From assembly GCF_003668995.1 (NCBI RefSeq), contig NZ_CP033068.1:1922001-1986000 (forward strand): a stretch of 64,000 bases of DNA, in the 5' to 3' direction. Every line of letters starts with the position of its first letter. Position 1 is the first letter of the stretch. The notes under the pieces were generated by a model. It was not told the DNA's origin, searched no databases, and worked only from the letters and a program-made list of their open reading frames with translations. Below are positions 9,586 through 18,339 of the stretch, one piece after another. This stretch comes from Flavobacterium sp. 140616W15. GTDB taxonomy: Bacteria; Bacteroidota; Bacteroidia; Flavobacteriales; Flavobacteriaceae. The position numbers were made by a program, and so were the translations under genes.

Positions 9586-12000
9586 ATGAAAGCAAACATA
9601 TTTTTGTTGCTTACTTTGGCTTTATTACTAGTTTCAAAGACAACAGCACAAACCAAATCGGTCACTATTTCGGGAATCATAAAGGACAAGAACTTAAAAA
9701 CATCAATTCCTTATGTCAATATTGTTTTAAAATCATCCAAGAATCAAGCATTTGTTGCTGGAGTAGTTAGCAACGAAGAGGGGCGTTTTACATTTTCAAA
9801 CATCAACTCTGGAAATTATATACTGGAGATTAGCTTCGTAGGATATAAAACCAAAACACAAGCACTGTTTGTTGGAACTTTATCAGACTATTTGGATTTA
9901 TCAACCCTAGAACTAGACGAAGATATTAATACGCTAAAAGAAGTAATAATAACGGCATCCAAAACAGATGAAGTAAATGCCAAAATGGATAAAAAAGTCT
10001 TTTCTGTAGCCGATAATATTACTCAAAGTGGTGGCTCGGTTTTACAATCTATGCAAAGTCTTCCGGGTGTTACGGTTCAAGACGGAAAAGTACAGTTGAG
10101 AGGCAATGACAAAGTAATGGTTTTTATTGATGGGAAACAAACGGCATTAACTGGTTTCGGTAATCAATCGGGTTTGGATAATATTCCTGCTTCGGCTATT
10201 GAGAAAATAGAAATTATCAATAATCCTTCGGCTAAATTTGACGCCAATGGGAATGCAGGTATTATCAATATTGTTTACAAAAAAAATAAACAAGAAGGCT
10301 TTAACGGAAAAGTAGGTATTGCATCCGGATATGGTGCTTTATGGCAACGTAAATCCAATTTACCTACTATAAGACCTCAATATGAAGTTACTCCTAAAAT
10401 AAATCCTTCGCTTTCGTTAAATTACCGAAAGAACAAAATAAACACCTATTTACAAGCTGATTATTTATATACCGAAACGCTTAATAAAAATGAATTTGTT
10501 ACCCGAACGTATGATGATGGTACTGTTGTAAACCAGCAAACAAAAAGAAACCGGGATACTCATTTTACAACGATAAAAACGGGGATTGATTGGAATTATA
10601 ATGAGCAAAATACATTTGCATTATCTGGTATGTTTGGAAGCGAAAAGATTATCGATAATGGAGATCAACCGTTCTTTAATCATGATTATTCTCAACGCTT
10701 GCGCTTATGGCAATTTCTTGAAGATGAATTAAAAACAACTGTAATGCTATCAGCTTCTTACCAACATAAATTTAAAGAAGCGGGGCACAAACTAAATGCT
10801 GGAATTAATTATACCTATCATAGAGAAGATGAAAAATATTTCTTTGACAATATTATGCCAACTTTTACTGGGAAAGATTCTTTTAAATTACTTTCTGATG
10901 AAAAAGTGATCGATATCAATATTGATTATATTCAACCTTTAAAGTACGGACGTTTTGAAACTGGTTTAAAATTCAGAAATAGAGAAATTCCAACAAACAT
11001 GCAGTTTTACCCTGGTATAAATTCTCCGCTAGATCCTAATGCTGGTGGCTGGGCGACTTACAAAGAGATTATTCCTGCATTGTATGGTAACTATATATTC
11101 GAGAATAATAAAATCGAAGCCGAAATTGGTCTTCGCTTGGAATATGTAAAATTACAGTATGATGTAAATCCTAATCATTCTACTTACAAAAGCGATGGTT
11201 ACGATTATACACAGCCCTTCCCTAGTGTTCGATTTGGATATAAAATTAATGACAATAATAAGTTGACTGCTTTTTATAACCGTAGAGTCGACAGACCAAG
11301 TGAAGTAGATATTCGAATTTTTCCTAAATACGATGATGCCGAAATTATAAAAGTTGGTAACCCTGCACTTAAACCGCAATTCACCACTGCATTTGAGCTT
11401 GGTTATAAAGCAACTATTGGCAAAGGTTATTTATTTACATCGCTATACCATCGTTTTGTAAATGGTACAATTAGCCGTATTGCAACAACAGCTCCAAACA
11501 GTAATCTTATTTATGCTGTTTTTCAAAATGCAGGTAAAAGTTCTTCTACAGGTATAGAAATAGTATATTCTAAAGAAGTTAATTCGTGGTACTCTTTTAA
11601 CTTAAATGGAAATGCCTATCAAAATAAAATAGATGCATTTACTGTAACAAATTTATATCCTGTTCCAACAATCTACTTTGCCGAAAAGCAAAAGATTATT
11701 TCTGGAAATGCTAAATGGAACAATACTTTTCAATTTAATAAAACGGTTAGCGGTCAATTATCAGCAGTATATCTCGCTCCTGATGTCATTCCGCAGGGAA
11801 AGATAAACTCTCGATTCTCAATAGATTTGGGAGCTAAAAAATCAGTTCAAAAAGGGAAAGGCGAAGTATTTATTAATGCAACTGATATCCTAAACACACT
11901 TGTAATTAAGAAAGATATACAAGGTAATGGATTTAGCTACAACAGTAGAGATTACTACGAAACACAAGTTGTTCGATTTGGATACAGTTATAAGTTTTAA
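9586..12000 (+). CDS. TonB-dependent-receptor-like outer membrane beta-barrel protein
   Basis: An 804-residue outer-membrane protein. Signal peptide about 1-21, a CarboxypepD_reg-like domain (VTISGIIKDKNLKTSIPYVNI to SFVGYKTK) at about 24-110, a plug domain (SLPGVTVQDGKVQLRG, AIEKIEIINNPSAKFDANG, GIINIVYKKN) at about 125-235, then a long OMP_b-brl_3 type barrel ending in YSYKF with the terminal Phe used for outer-membrane insertion. Such proteins import or bind a ligand at the surface; the ligand is not evident. It ends 9 nt before the next gene, so those two are probably cotranscribed. Confidence 0.9.
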   Translation: MKANIFLLLTLALLLVSKTTAQTKSVTISGIIKDKNLKTSIPYVNIVLKSSKNQAFVAGVVSNEEGRFTFSNINSGNYILEISFVGYKTKTQALFVGTLSDYLDLSTLELDEDINTLKEVIITASKTDEVNAKMDKKVFSVADNITQSGGSVLQSMQSLPGVTVQDGKVQLRGNDKVMVFIDGKQTALTGFGNQSGLDNIPASAIEKIEIINNPSAKFDANGNAGIINIVYKKNKQEGFNGKVGIASGYGALWQRKSNLPTIRPQYEVTPKINPSLSLNYRKNKINTYLQADYLYTETLNKNEFVTRTYDDGTVVNQQTKRNRDTHFTTIKTGIDWNYNEQNTFALSGMFGSEKIIDNGDQPFFNHDYSQRLRLWQFLEDELKTTVMLSASYQHKFKEAGHKLNAGINYTYHREDEKYFFDNIMPTFTGKDSFKLLSDEKVIDINIDYIQPLKYGRFETGLKFRNREIPTNMQFYPGINSPLDPNAGGWATYKEIIPALYGNYIFENNKIEAEIGLRLEYVKLQYDVNPNHSTYKSDGYDYTQPFPSVRFGYKINDNNKLTAFYNRRVDRPSEVDIRIFPKYDDAEIIKVGNPALKPQFTTAFELGYKATIGKGYLFTSLYHRFVNGTISRIATTAPNSNLIYAVFQNAGKSSSTGIEIVYSKEVNSWYSFNLNGNAYQNKIDAFTVTNLYPVPTIYFAEKQKIISGNAKWNNTFQFNKTVSGQLSAVYLAPDVIPQGKINSRFSIDLGAKKSVQKGKGEVFINATDILNTLVIKKDIQGNGFSYNSRDYYETQVVRFGYSYKF

Positions 12001-12009
12001 TAACTAAAG

Positions 12010-12753
12010 ATGAAAAAATTACCCGAAATCACTATCGCATTTTGGATTATGAAAATTTGCGCTACAACATTAGGCGAAACTGCTGGAGATTTGATGTCTA
12101 TGACTCTAAAAATAGGCTATGGAGCAAGTTCAATCATTCTTTTATTTATATTTATGGTTGTACTTTTAGGGCAATTAATTTCCAAAAAGTATATTCCGCC
12201 ACTTTATTGGGCAGTAATATTAGCAACTAGTACAGCTGGAACAACTATTTCAGATTTTATGGATCGTACTCTTGGTTTAGGTTATGCCAAAGGATCTGCA
12301 ATATTAATCATACTCTTGTTAGTAGTTCTTTTTCTTTGGAAAAAAACTGAAAGCTCATTAAATGTTACAACTATAAGTAGTTTTCGGGGAGAAATATTTT
12401 ACTGGACAGCAATCTTATTTTCAAATACTCTAGGAACTGCTTTAGGCGATTTCATCGCTGATGATACAGGGCTAGGTTTTCTTGGTGGAGCTGTTTTAAT
12501 AGCTACCTTGCTCTTAGTAATAGGTCTGTCATATTATTTTCTTAAAGTCTCACATATTGCATTGTTTTGGTTGGCATTTATCCTAACTCGCCCGTTTGGA
12601 GCAACATTTGGAGATCTACTAACGAAACCTATCCAAAAAGGAGGTTTAAATTTGGGGACAATTGGTTCGTCTTTAGTCCTTTTTATTATTCTTTCTAGTT
12701 TAATATTTTTTTCTATTTTTAAAAATTCAAAACACAAAATAAATACAATTTAA
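12010..12753 (+). CDS. COG4705-like membrane protein with four internal repeats
   Basis: A 247-residue integral membrane protein with about eight hydrophobic segments. It is built of four similar units starting near residues 11, 67, 131 and 186. Each has the pattern T-x2-(x)G-x4-(G/S)-D within a hydrophobic stretch (LGETAGD, TAGTTISD, LGTALGD, FGATFGD; Asp27, 82, 147, 202), followed by a Gly-rich turn (LKIGYG, LGLGYAKG, TGLGFLGG, GGLNLG). The architecture resembles the COG4705 membrane proteins, which lack a firm function. Four buried acidic residues suggest an ion or small-solute path, which is inference. Nine nt separate it from the barrel gene. Confidence 0.75.
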   Translation: MKKLPEITIAFWIMKICATTLGETAGDLMSMTLKIGYGASSIILLFIFMVVLLGQLISKKYIPPLYWAVILATSTAGTTISDFMDRTLGLGYAKGSAILIILLLVVLFLWKKTESSLNVTTISSFRGEIFYWTAILFSNTLGTALGDFIADDTGLGFLGGAVLIATLLLVIGLSYYFLKVSHIALFWLAFILTRPFGATFGDLLTKPIQKGGLNLGTIGSSLVLFIILSSLIFFSIFKNSKHKINTI

Positions 12754-12845
12754 AATTCAGAATTTGATTTAAAATATTAAGCTATTTTATTGATAAAAAA
12801 TATTAGATTGCAAACAGTATCTTTACAAAAAAATTAAAAAAACTA

Positions 12846-13727
12846 ATGACATATATCCATTTTATAGTAAACCCAATCTCGGGCAATGGAAAACATAACA
12901 TATCTGCATCATTCATTCAGAATTATTTCCCAAATAATCAATTTAAAACAGTTGTTGATTATACAAAACATAAAAAACACGCCATCGAATTAACCAAGGC
13001 GGCTGTAGCCAATACTCCTGATTATATTGTAGCCTGTGGTGGTGATGGTACGATAAACGAAGTTGCTTCTTGCCTTATTGGTACTTCTATAAAACTAGGA
13101 ATTATCCCCGTTGGCTCTGGAAATGGTTTAGCTTCGAATTTAAATATCCCAAGAAAATTTGAAAAAGCGGTCGAAATAATCCGAAAAGGAGCTGTTTCTA
13201 CTATAGATGTGGGTAAAATAAATGACCATTATTTCTTTAGCAATACTGGAATTGGGATCGATGCTTTAATCATAAAGAAATACGAACAATCAGGAAATCG
13301 TACGCTTATTGCTTATGTAAAAGCTTCTTTGGCTTCTAGTTTAGAATTTAAAACTCGAAATACGCTATTATCTTTTAATGATAAAAAAATAAATGCAAAA
13401 CCATTTTTATTATTCATTTCTAATTCTAATGAAATGGGCTATAATATGAGCTTAACGCCAAAAGCCAGTCTTAATGATGGTTGGTTGGATTTAATTATTG
13501 TTCCTAAATTATCATTTATCAAAAAGATGGCTTTAGGTTATCATGTATTGCGTAATAGTGTTGAGAAATTTAAAAAAGCAGAACATGCATTGATTCAAAA
13601 TCTTGATATTGAAGTTCCAGATGTTACTCAGCTGGATGCTCAAATAGATGGAGAATCGCACGTATTGAATACAAATAAAATTAATATATCCATTATTAAA
13701 AATGGACTTACCGTTATTACAGATTAA
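12846..13727 (+). CDS. Diacylglycerol kinase/YegS-like lipid kinase
   Basis: A 293-residue DAGK_cat family protein that should phosphorylate a lipid hydroxyl (diacylglycerol or sphingoid-like) with ATP at the inner membrane face. It shows an N-terminal NPISGNGK, the nucleotide loop GGDGTINE (65-72) and PVGSGNGLASNL (88-99), then the C-terminal beta-sandwich ending LDAQIDGES, typical of YegS/LCB5 proteins. It follows the membrane protein by 92 nt with a CAGAATTT element at 12758, so it may belong to the same regulon. The lipid substrate is not resolved. Confidence 0.9.
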   Translation: MTYIHFIVNPISGNGKHNISASFIQNYFPNNQFKTVVDYTKHKKHAIELTKAAVANTPDYIVACGGDGTINEVASCLIGTSIKLGIIPVGSGNGLASNLNIPRKFEKAVEIIRKGAVSTIDVGKINDHYFFSNTGIGIDALIIKKYEQSGNRTLIAYVKASLASSLEFKTRNTLLSFNDKKINAKPFLLFISNSNEMGYNMSLTPKASLNDGWLDLIIVPKLSFIKKMALGYHVLRNSVEKFKKAEHALIQNLDIEVPDVTQLDAQIDGESHVLNTNKINISIIKNGLTVITD

Positions 13728-13748
13728 AGAGATTTCCATATTCATCAA

Positions 13749-13774
13749 GCAGCATTCATAAAACTGAATGCTGC
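13749..13774. terminator. Hairpin between lipid kinase and YwqG-like genes
   Basis: A 10-bp perfect stem (GCAGCATTCA / TGAATGCTGC) with loop TAAAAC lies between the two convergent genes. It lacks a clear T run, so it is a weaker terminator candidate. Confidence 0.5.
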
Positions 13775-13822
13775 CTATTGAGATTAGTACACGCATAAAG
13801 CTACTACTAAAATAAAAAGCTT

Positions 13823-14521
13823 CTAATAAAAATCACAATAGTATTTCCATTCATTCGTTTTTGAGTTTTTAGCTAAAAAAATAGTACCGCTATCTACAAT
13901 ATTCAAATTTGCTTTTTCGTCTGTAGAAATTTGTATCAAAAACTCAAAATCATCTCCAAAAAACACTCCCGATTGACAAAATGTTGGATAACCTCCTACT
14001 TTGTGTCCATAGTTGTTTTCGACTATATCATAATAGTCTTCTATTTCACCTGAATCTTCAAGTTCTATAATTCTATCTTCTATTTCTTCAGGTATTCCGC
14101 CACCATCCCAAACTGGATAATCTGCAGTTATAATTTGCGGTTGCAATGGGAATTCTTTTAAATATGAACCTTCATTTCTCAAATCTTTTACAACCAATTC
14201 GTCTGTATTCTTATACTCTCTAATTAACCAGTTATTACCATTCTCTGTTAAATCTGCTGGCAAATCGGCAGCTATAAAAACTGTAATTACTTTTGTTTGA
14301 GATAAAGCACTTGGAACAAAAGGAAGTCCATCTAAACAAAGCTGTATTAGAGGTAACATTAAATTGCCATTAGTATCTTTTGGAATTTCTTCATTTTCTG
14401 CGTAGAGATAAACACGTCCAATCCAGCTTTCAGAAATTGAATTTGTTGGTTTAAATCCTCCTGTAATAAATGTAGTAGCTTTTTTAGCAAGCTCGCTCTT
14501 TATTAATTCTACGTTGGTCAT
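13823..14521 (-). CDS. YwqG/DUF1963 family protein
   Basis: A 232-residue soluble protein with the hallmarks of the YwqG (DUF1963) family: GRVYLYAENEEIP, PLIQLCLDGLPFVP near the middle, HKVGGYPTFCQSG at about 174-186 and FEFLIQISTDEKANLNIVDSGTIFLAKN near the end. Members are cytosolic with no defined biochemical role and often occur among immunity-like accessory genes. It is transcribed toward the lipid kinase gene. The start at 14521 is the first ATG of the frame. Confidence 0.8.
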   Translation of the reverse strand: MTNVELIKSELAKKATTFITGGFKPTNSISESWIGRVYLYAENEEIPKDTNGNLMLPLIQLCLDGLPFVPSALSQTKVITVFIAADLPADLTENGNNWLIREYKNTDELVVKDLRNEGSYLKEFPLQPQIITADYPVWDGGGIPEEIEDRIIELEDSGEIEDYYDIVENNYGHKVGGYPTFCQSGVFFGDDFEFLIQISTDEKANLNIVDSGTIFLAKNSKTNEWKYYCDFY

Positions 14522-14829
14522 CTTTTTTAAATAGTGAATGATTACGTAAATATATTTAGAAATTGATAGAAGTTACAACCTTATTATAATTTTTTATTCT
14601 ATAAATAAATGTTCATATCTAAATGAAGATTCTATCCCAGATAGCAGTATTCTCTAACTCTCTTTATCAGAAAAAGATATAGTGGATAGCAAGAAAAATT
14701 CCTTGTTGTTTTTTTAATGAGATACAGCCAAAGAAACAATATTTCTAAGTATTTAATAATGATTGTCTAATAAAGACAATTTGATTAATATAATTTTCAG
14801 AACCTAAAAATATCAAACCCCTTTTTGAC

Positions 14830-14837
14830 TATATTTG
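14830..14837 (+). promoter_or_regulatory. TATATTTG -7 box for the AraC gene
   Basis: TATATTTG matches the Bacteroidota TAnnTTTG -7 element and is 44 nt before the start codon of the AraC-type gene. No good TTG -33 element is visible. The rest of the gap 14522-14880 is AT-rich with no gene I can support. Confidence 0.45.
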
Positions 14838-14880
14838 AAGCCCAAATCGATTTAAAAACAACTATTATTTCATTGTATTT

Positions 14881-15711
14881 ATGGATCTAAAACTTTTTGT
14901 TCCCCAAAATAAATTGTTGAAAAATTATATCGATTATTTTTATATTCTCAAAAAATCTCCTGATTCTGAAAACGTACGTTACTATACTTTTCCTTATGTA
15001 AATTCTATAGTCTCTATTAATCAATATCCGGAGTTCATATTTGAAAACAACAAACTAACCGTCGGAAAAAACAGTAACAATCCTTTACTTGCTACCTTAA
15101 TATGCGGTTATACGAAACCTATCGAAATTAATATTCCGGGATATATTCATGAAATAACCATTAGCTTTAAACCATTAGGAATAAATGCTTTTTTAGAAAA
15201 AAACCTAAACTTTTATACGGGAAAATCTTTTTCTTACTTTAATCCTTTTAATGATTTTACTGCATCTATGTCGGAAATCATGAATACTACTTTGGGAGAA
15301 GAGAAAATAAAAAAATTAGAGCAATACCTCATCAGTAAATTTAAAGGGTTCAGTCACCCTTTTTTAGGTTCTATGCTTGCAGACATGCAACACACTGAAG
15401 GTAATTATACAATTAAAAACCTTGCCGATAAATATAAAATTAGCCGTAAAACATTGTGTAAACATTTTGAAATACATATTGGAAAAACGCCTTCTGAACT
15501 TCGAAAAATTATTAGGTTTCGCCAAGCCATGCATCAACAAATGAATGATCGCGCGAAGATTAATTTTTCAGATATTACCTATCAGCTTGATTTCTTTGAC
15601 CAATCACATCTCATCAAAGATTTTAAATCAATAACAGGTTTTACACCAAAAACTTTCTTCAATAAAATAACCTCTCATGAAGATGGAATTATTAATTGGT
15701 TGTATATATAA
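14881..15711 (+). CDS. AraC-family transcriptional regulator
   Basis: A 276-residue regulator. The N-terminal half (KLFVPQNKLLKNYIDYFYIL, GYTKPIEINIPGYIHEITISFKPLG) has the DUF6597-type sensor pattern seen in Bacteroidota AraC proteins. The C-terminal 100 residues form the double HTH: helix one YTIKNLADKYKISRKTLCKHF, then INFSDITYQLDFFDQSHLIKDFK and the closing TGFTPKTFF. Its target cannot be read from context; PAP2 downstream is on the opposite strand. It is monocistronic. Confidence 0.92.
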   Translation: MDLKLFVPQNKLLKNYIDYFYILKKSPDSENVRYYTFPYVNSIVSINQYPEFIFENNKLTVGKNSNNPLLATLICGYTKPIEINIPGYIHEITISFKPLGINAFLEKNLNFYTGKSFSYFNPFNDFTASMSEIMNTTLGEEKIKKLEQYLISKFKGFSHPFLGSMLADMQHTEGNYTIKNLADKYKISRKTLCKHFEIHIGKTPSELRKIIRFRQAMHQQMNDRAKINFSDITYQLDFFDQSHLIKDFKSITGFTPKTFFNKITSHEDGIINWLYI

Positions 15712-15940
15712 TTACGCTAAGGTTACATTTTTACAATTTTAGATAAATCCAACTAGATATTTTTGTTAGATAATTCTCATCTTTTATAATAACAATAAGT
15801 ATGCTTGTAACATTAATTACGTTCTTGTTTAGAATTATCTTAAATCTGTTTTAGAACAAAAAAAATTTAAAACAGGTTATTTCCAAAAACGCATACAAAT
15901 TTAACCTCATAATAGACCAGAAAACCAGTAGATTGAAAAA

Positions 15941-15971
15941 ATGCAAAAATAGAACCGCGCTATTTTTGCAT
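15941..15971 (-). terminator. Rho-independent terminator, PAP2 gene
   Basis: A 12-bp perfect stem (ATGCAAAAATAG / CTATTTTTGCAT) with loop AACCGCG. On the minus strand a T run follows, so it fits the end of the PAP2 gene 103 nt away; it may also stop AraC transcripts. Nothing else is visible in 15712-16073. Confidence 0.65.
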
Positions 15972-16073
15972 TATTATTTTATGGAGGTGTCTAATAAATT
16001 TCTTAAAATAAAGTAAGTTCGTTTAAGATTCACATATAAAATTAATATAGTTTAAAACGGTAATCAAGATATT

Positions 16074-16832
16074 TTAAAATGCCATTGCAAACCCAAATCC
16101 TATTTGTTTGCCATTATAAAAAGGAGTTATTACCGAAGAAACATTTTTCTCTTTCTCACCAAAAATCTTCTTAGTAACATAAGGACTAATCCAATAAGCA
16201 ATTTTTGTGCTCATTATCCCGATCCCTGCTCCTGCTGCAACATCAGTGAGCCAATGTCGGTCATTAACCATCCTAAAAACTCCTGTTCCTGTAGCAATGG
16301 CATAACCTGCAATACCATACCATATCGATTTGTCTTTGTACTCCTGATACAGGAATTCGGCTCCTGCAAAAGCTGTTGCAGTATGTCCCGAAGGAAATGA
16401 ATTGTTAGAGCTCCCATCTGGTCTTTCGACTTTGGTAATAGATTTAAGGCCTAATATTGTAGCCGTCATAATTACATAAGACGTACCCAATATTATAGTT
16501 CTGTCTTTTAAATTATTCTTTCCTTCAACACCAAATCCATTCAAAGCATAAACAGAAACTGCCGGAGCATATTGCGAAAAATCATCAATGGTTATTTTCT
16601 TATCAATATCCTCTTTTACTTCATTATGAATTTGTGAATTAAATCCTTTTAACTGATCGCTTTCAAGGCCTATAAGTCCATAACCAATTAAAACGCCTGG
16701 AATAATAAGCTGTTTGTAATTGAATTTCAAATTCTGTACCGTATCGTTTTTTACAGCTACAGTATCTTTTACAGTATCTTGAGCTTTAAGAGTTAGAACG
16801 CTCAACAATGAAAATAGAATGATTTTTAGCAT
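16074..16832 (-). CDS. PAP2 family phosphatase (type 2 phosphatidic acid phosphatase)
   Basis: A 252-residue membrane-associated phosphatase with signal peptide MLKIILFSLLSVLTLKAQ. All three PAP2 motifs are present: K130-x6-R137P138, P147SGH150 and R187-x5-H193-x3-D197. His150 and His193 are the catalytic pair by family knowledge. It should remove phosphate from lipid phosphates or undecaprenyl pyrophosphate on the periplasmic side. A central hydrophobic stretch (TIILGTSYVIMTATILGL) is likely membrane inserted. Monocistronic. Confidence 0.92.
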   Translation of the reverse strand: MLKIILFSLLSVLTLKAQDTVKDTVAVKNDTVQNLKFNYKQLIIPGVLIGYGLIGLESDQLKGFNSQIHNEVKEDIDKKITIDDFSQYAPAVSVYALNGFGVEGKNNLKDRTIILGTSYVIMTATILGLKSITKVERPDGSSNNSFPSGHTATAFAGAEFLYQEYKDKSIWYGIAGYAIATGTGVFRMVNDRHWLTDVAAGAGIGIMSTKIAYWISPYVTKKIFGEKEKNVSSVITPFYNGKQIGFGFAMAF

Positions 16833-17028
16833 TTTTTAAAAGATTATAAATTAATAATACACAAGTGAATAAATAAACAAGCGTAATTTTTCTTCATAAC
16901 AACTATTTAAAATGTTTTGGGTTTTATAAATTCAATGCTAAATATTAAACAATACCTATATTATATTACAAATTTCATATCCAATTTTGAATAAATTCTG
17001 CATTTTGAATAAACTCTCCTATCTTTTT

Positions 17029-17045
17029 AATTAATATCTTCGCTA
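17029..17045 (+). promoter_or_regulatory. Shared 17-nt upstream motif, copy 1
   Basis: AATTAATATCTTCGCTA is repeated exactly at 17699-17715. It contains TATCTTCG, one base away from the TAnnTTTG -7 consensus, so both copies may be weak promoters. The remaining gap 16833-17155 shows no gene. Confidence 0.35.
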
Positions 17046-17155
17046 AGTCCTAAATCATATAACAACTATTGCATGAAATTTATTTAAATGAAAGAAGATA
17101 GCAATTGGTTAATCAGAAGTATAAATACTGTAATTCCTTTAAGAACAAAAACTAA

Positions 17156-17535
17156 ATGAGGAAACAAAAAAAAGAGTGGATATCGTTTATAATTTTAGTT
17201 ACTATCATTTATGCTATTTACATATGCTTCAATCCTAATAAAATCAATACAGAAGACCTCGTAGAGATAAAAGCTCAATTTCGAGAAAAACCAACTTATT
17301 CTGAATCTACAGGTGATAATATTCCTGAGATTAGTTTTAAAGTAATCGAAGACTCTTATTCCTACTATATAAAAGGATGCGGTTTAAAAAATTTAAGCTT
17401 GATTGACAAAAAAACATTCTAAACTCAGTTGCTTACGATTCTGTAATATTTAAGGTAAAAAAACAAAATTCCTTTTATGAAAGATTAAGAAATGAAAAGG
17501 AGGTATTTGAATTTAAAAAAATAAAAATGGTTTGA
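17156..17535 (+). pseudogene. Small membrane-anchored protein, frameshifted
   Basis: The frame from ATG 17156 stops after 88 codons (TAA 17420-17422) just past a run of seven A at 17408-17414. Adding one A continues the protein (KNILNSVAYDSVIFKVKKQ to FKKIKMV) to TGA 17533-17535, about 126 residues. Residues about 9-26 form one transmembrane or signal segment (WISFIILVTIIYAIYICF). No family recognised. It may be a sequencing deletion or a real frameshift. Confidence 0.6.
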
Positions 17536-17540
17536 ATTTT

Positions 17541-17657
17541 ATGACATTAAAAGGACATAATTCTTGCGAAAAATCAGCTTGGAAAGAAATAGCTCTAATT
17601 ACTATTTTGCTAATTATAGCATTGGTCTTTGGATTAATAGCTACAAAAAAAGAATAA
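17541..17657 (+). CDS. Possible 38-residue single-pass membrane protein
   Basis: ATG 17541 opens a short frame with a polar N terminus (TLKGHNSCEKSAWKE) and one strong transmembrane segment (IALITILLIIALVFGLIA) ending TKKE. It starts 6 nt after the repaired upstream gene, which fits cotranscription. Short and without recognised relatives, so only tentative. Confidence 0.35.
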   Translation: MTLKGHNSCEKSAWKEIALITILLIIALVFGLIATKKE

Positions 17658-17698
17658 CATAAATCTTTCCATTCAGACCTTAAGTATGATTTCTATTA

Positions 17699-17715
17699 AA
17701 TTAATATCTTCGCTA
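17699..17715 (+). promoter_or_regulatory. Shared 17-nt upstream motif, copy 2
   Basis: Exact repeat of AATTAATATCTTCGCTA (copy at 17029-17045), 48 nt before the DUF2199 start. The TATCTTCG core resembles a -7 element. Confidence 0.35.
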
Positions 17716-17762
17716 GACTAGAATCCCAGCTCAATCAATAACAAAACCTAATAGCATACAAA

Positions 17763-18311
17763 TTGAAATTAATTCCTTTTTTAAATACCGAAACAAACAA
17801 AACAGCCTATAAATGCGAATGTTGTGATGTAATTTATAATGACCTTCCGCTTTGTTTTGGCTCTGGTTATCCCGAATATTATTTCTCAATTCCTCCTGAA
17901 GAAAGAGAACAAAGAATTCAACTTGATGAAAGTTTATGTGTTATCGATGATAAATACTTTTTTCATCGTGGCAGATTGACAATTCCTATCATTGACCATT
18001 ATGAAGATTTAGCTTTTGATATTTGGACATCTATTAGTGCTGAGAATTTTGAAACTAGAATTAATTTGTGGGAAGATGAAAACCGCACCAAACAAGAGCC
18101 TTATTTTGGCTGGTTACAGACTATGGTTCCTAATTACGGAGAAACACTAAGTTTAAAAACAATTGCTATCGAACAAGAACTTGGATTTATTCCTGAGATT
18201 AAATGTATCGAAGAAAATCATCCATTAACAATTGATCAGGAAAACGGAATAACATATGAAAGAGCAATAGAAATGGTTGAAAATATATTGAGAGAATCAC
18301 ATAATCTATAG
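17763..18311 (+). CDS. DUF2199 domain protein
   Basis: A 182-residue soluble protein. It shows the DUF2199 pattern: a CxxC pair (CECCDVIYNDLP) at about 18-21, an FGSGYPEYYFSIP region, then ESLCVIDDKYFFHRGRLTIPII and WTSISAENF, with YFGWLQTMVPNYGET toward the C-terminal half. The paired Cys may bind metal, which is inference; the family function is unknown. The start is a TTG at 17763 because no in-frame ATG lies before the conserved N terminus. Confidence 0.8.
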   Translation: MKLIPFLNTETNKTAYKCECCDVIYNDLPLCFGSGYPEYYFSIPPEEREQRIQLDESLCVIDDKYFFHRGRLTIPIIDHYEDLAFDIWTSISAENFETRINLWEDENRTKQEPYFGWLQTMVPNYGETLSLKTIAIEQELGFIPEIKCIEENHPLTIDQENGITYERAIEMVENILRESHNL

Positions 18312-18339
18312 TAAACTGAGATAAATCTTAATTTAAAAA

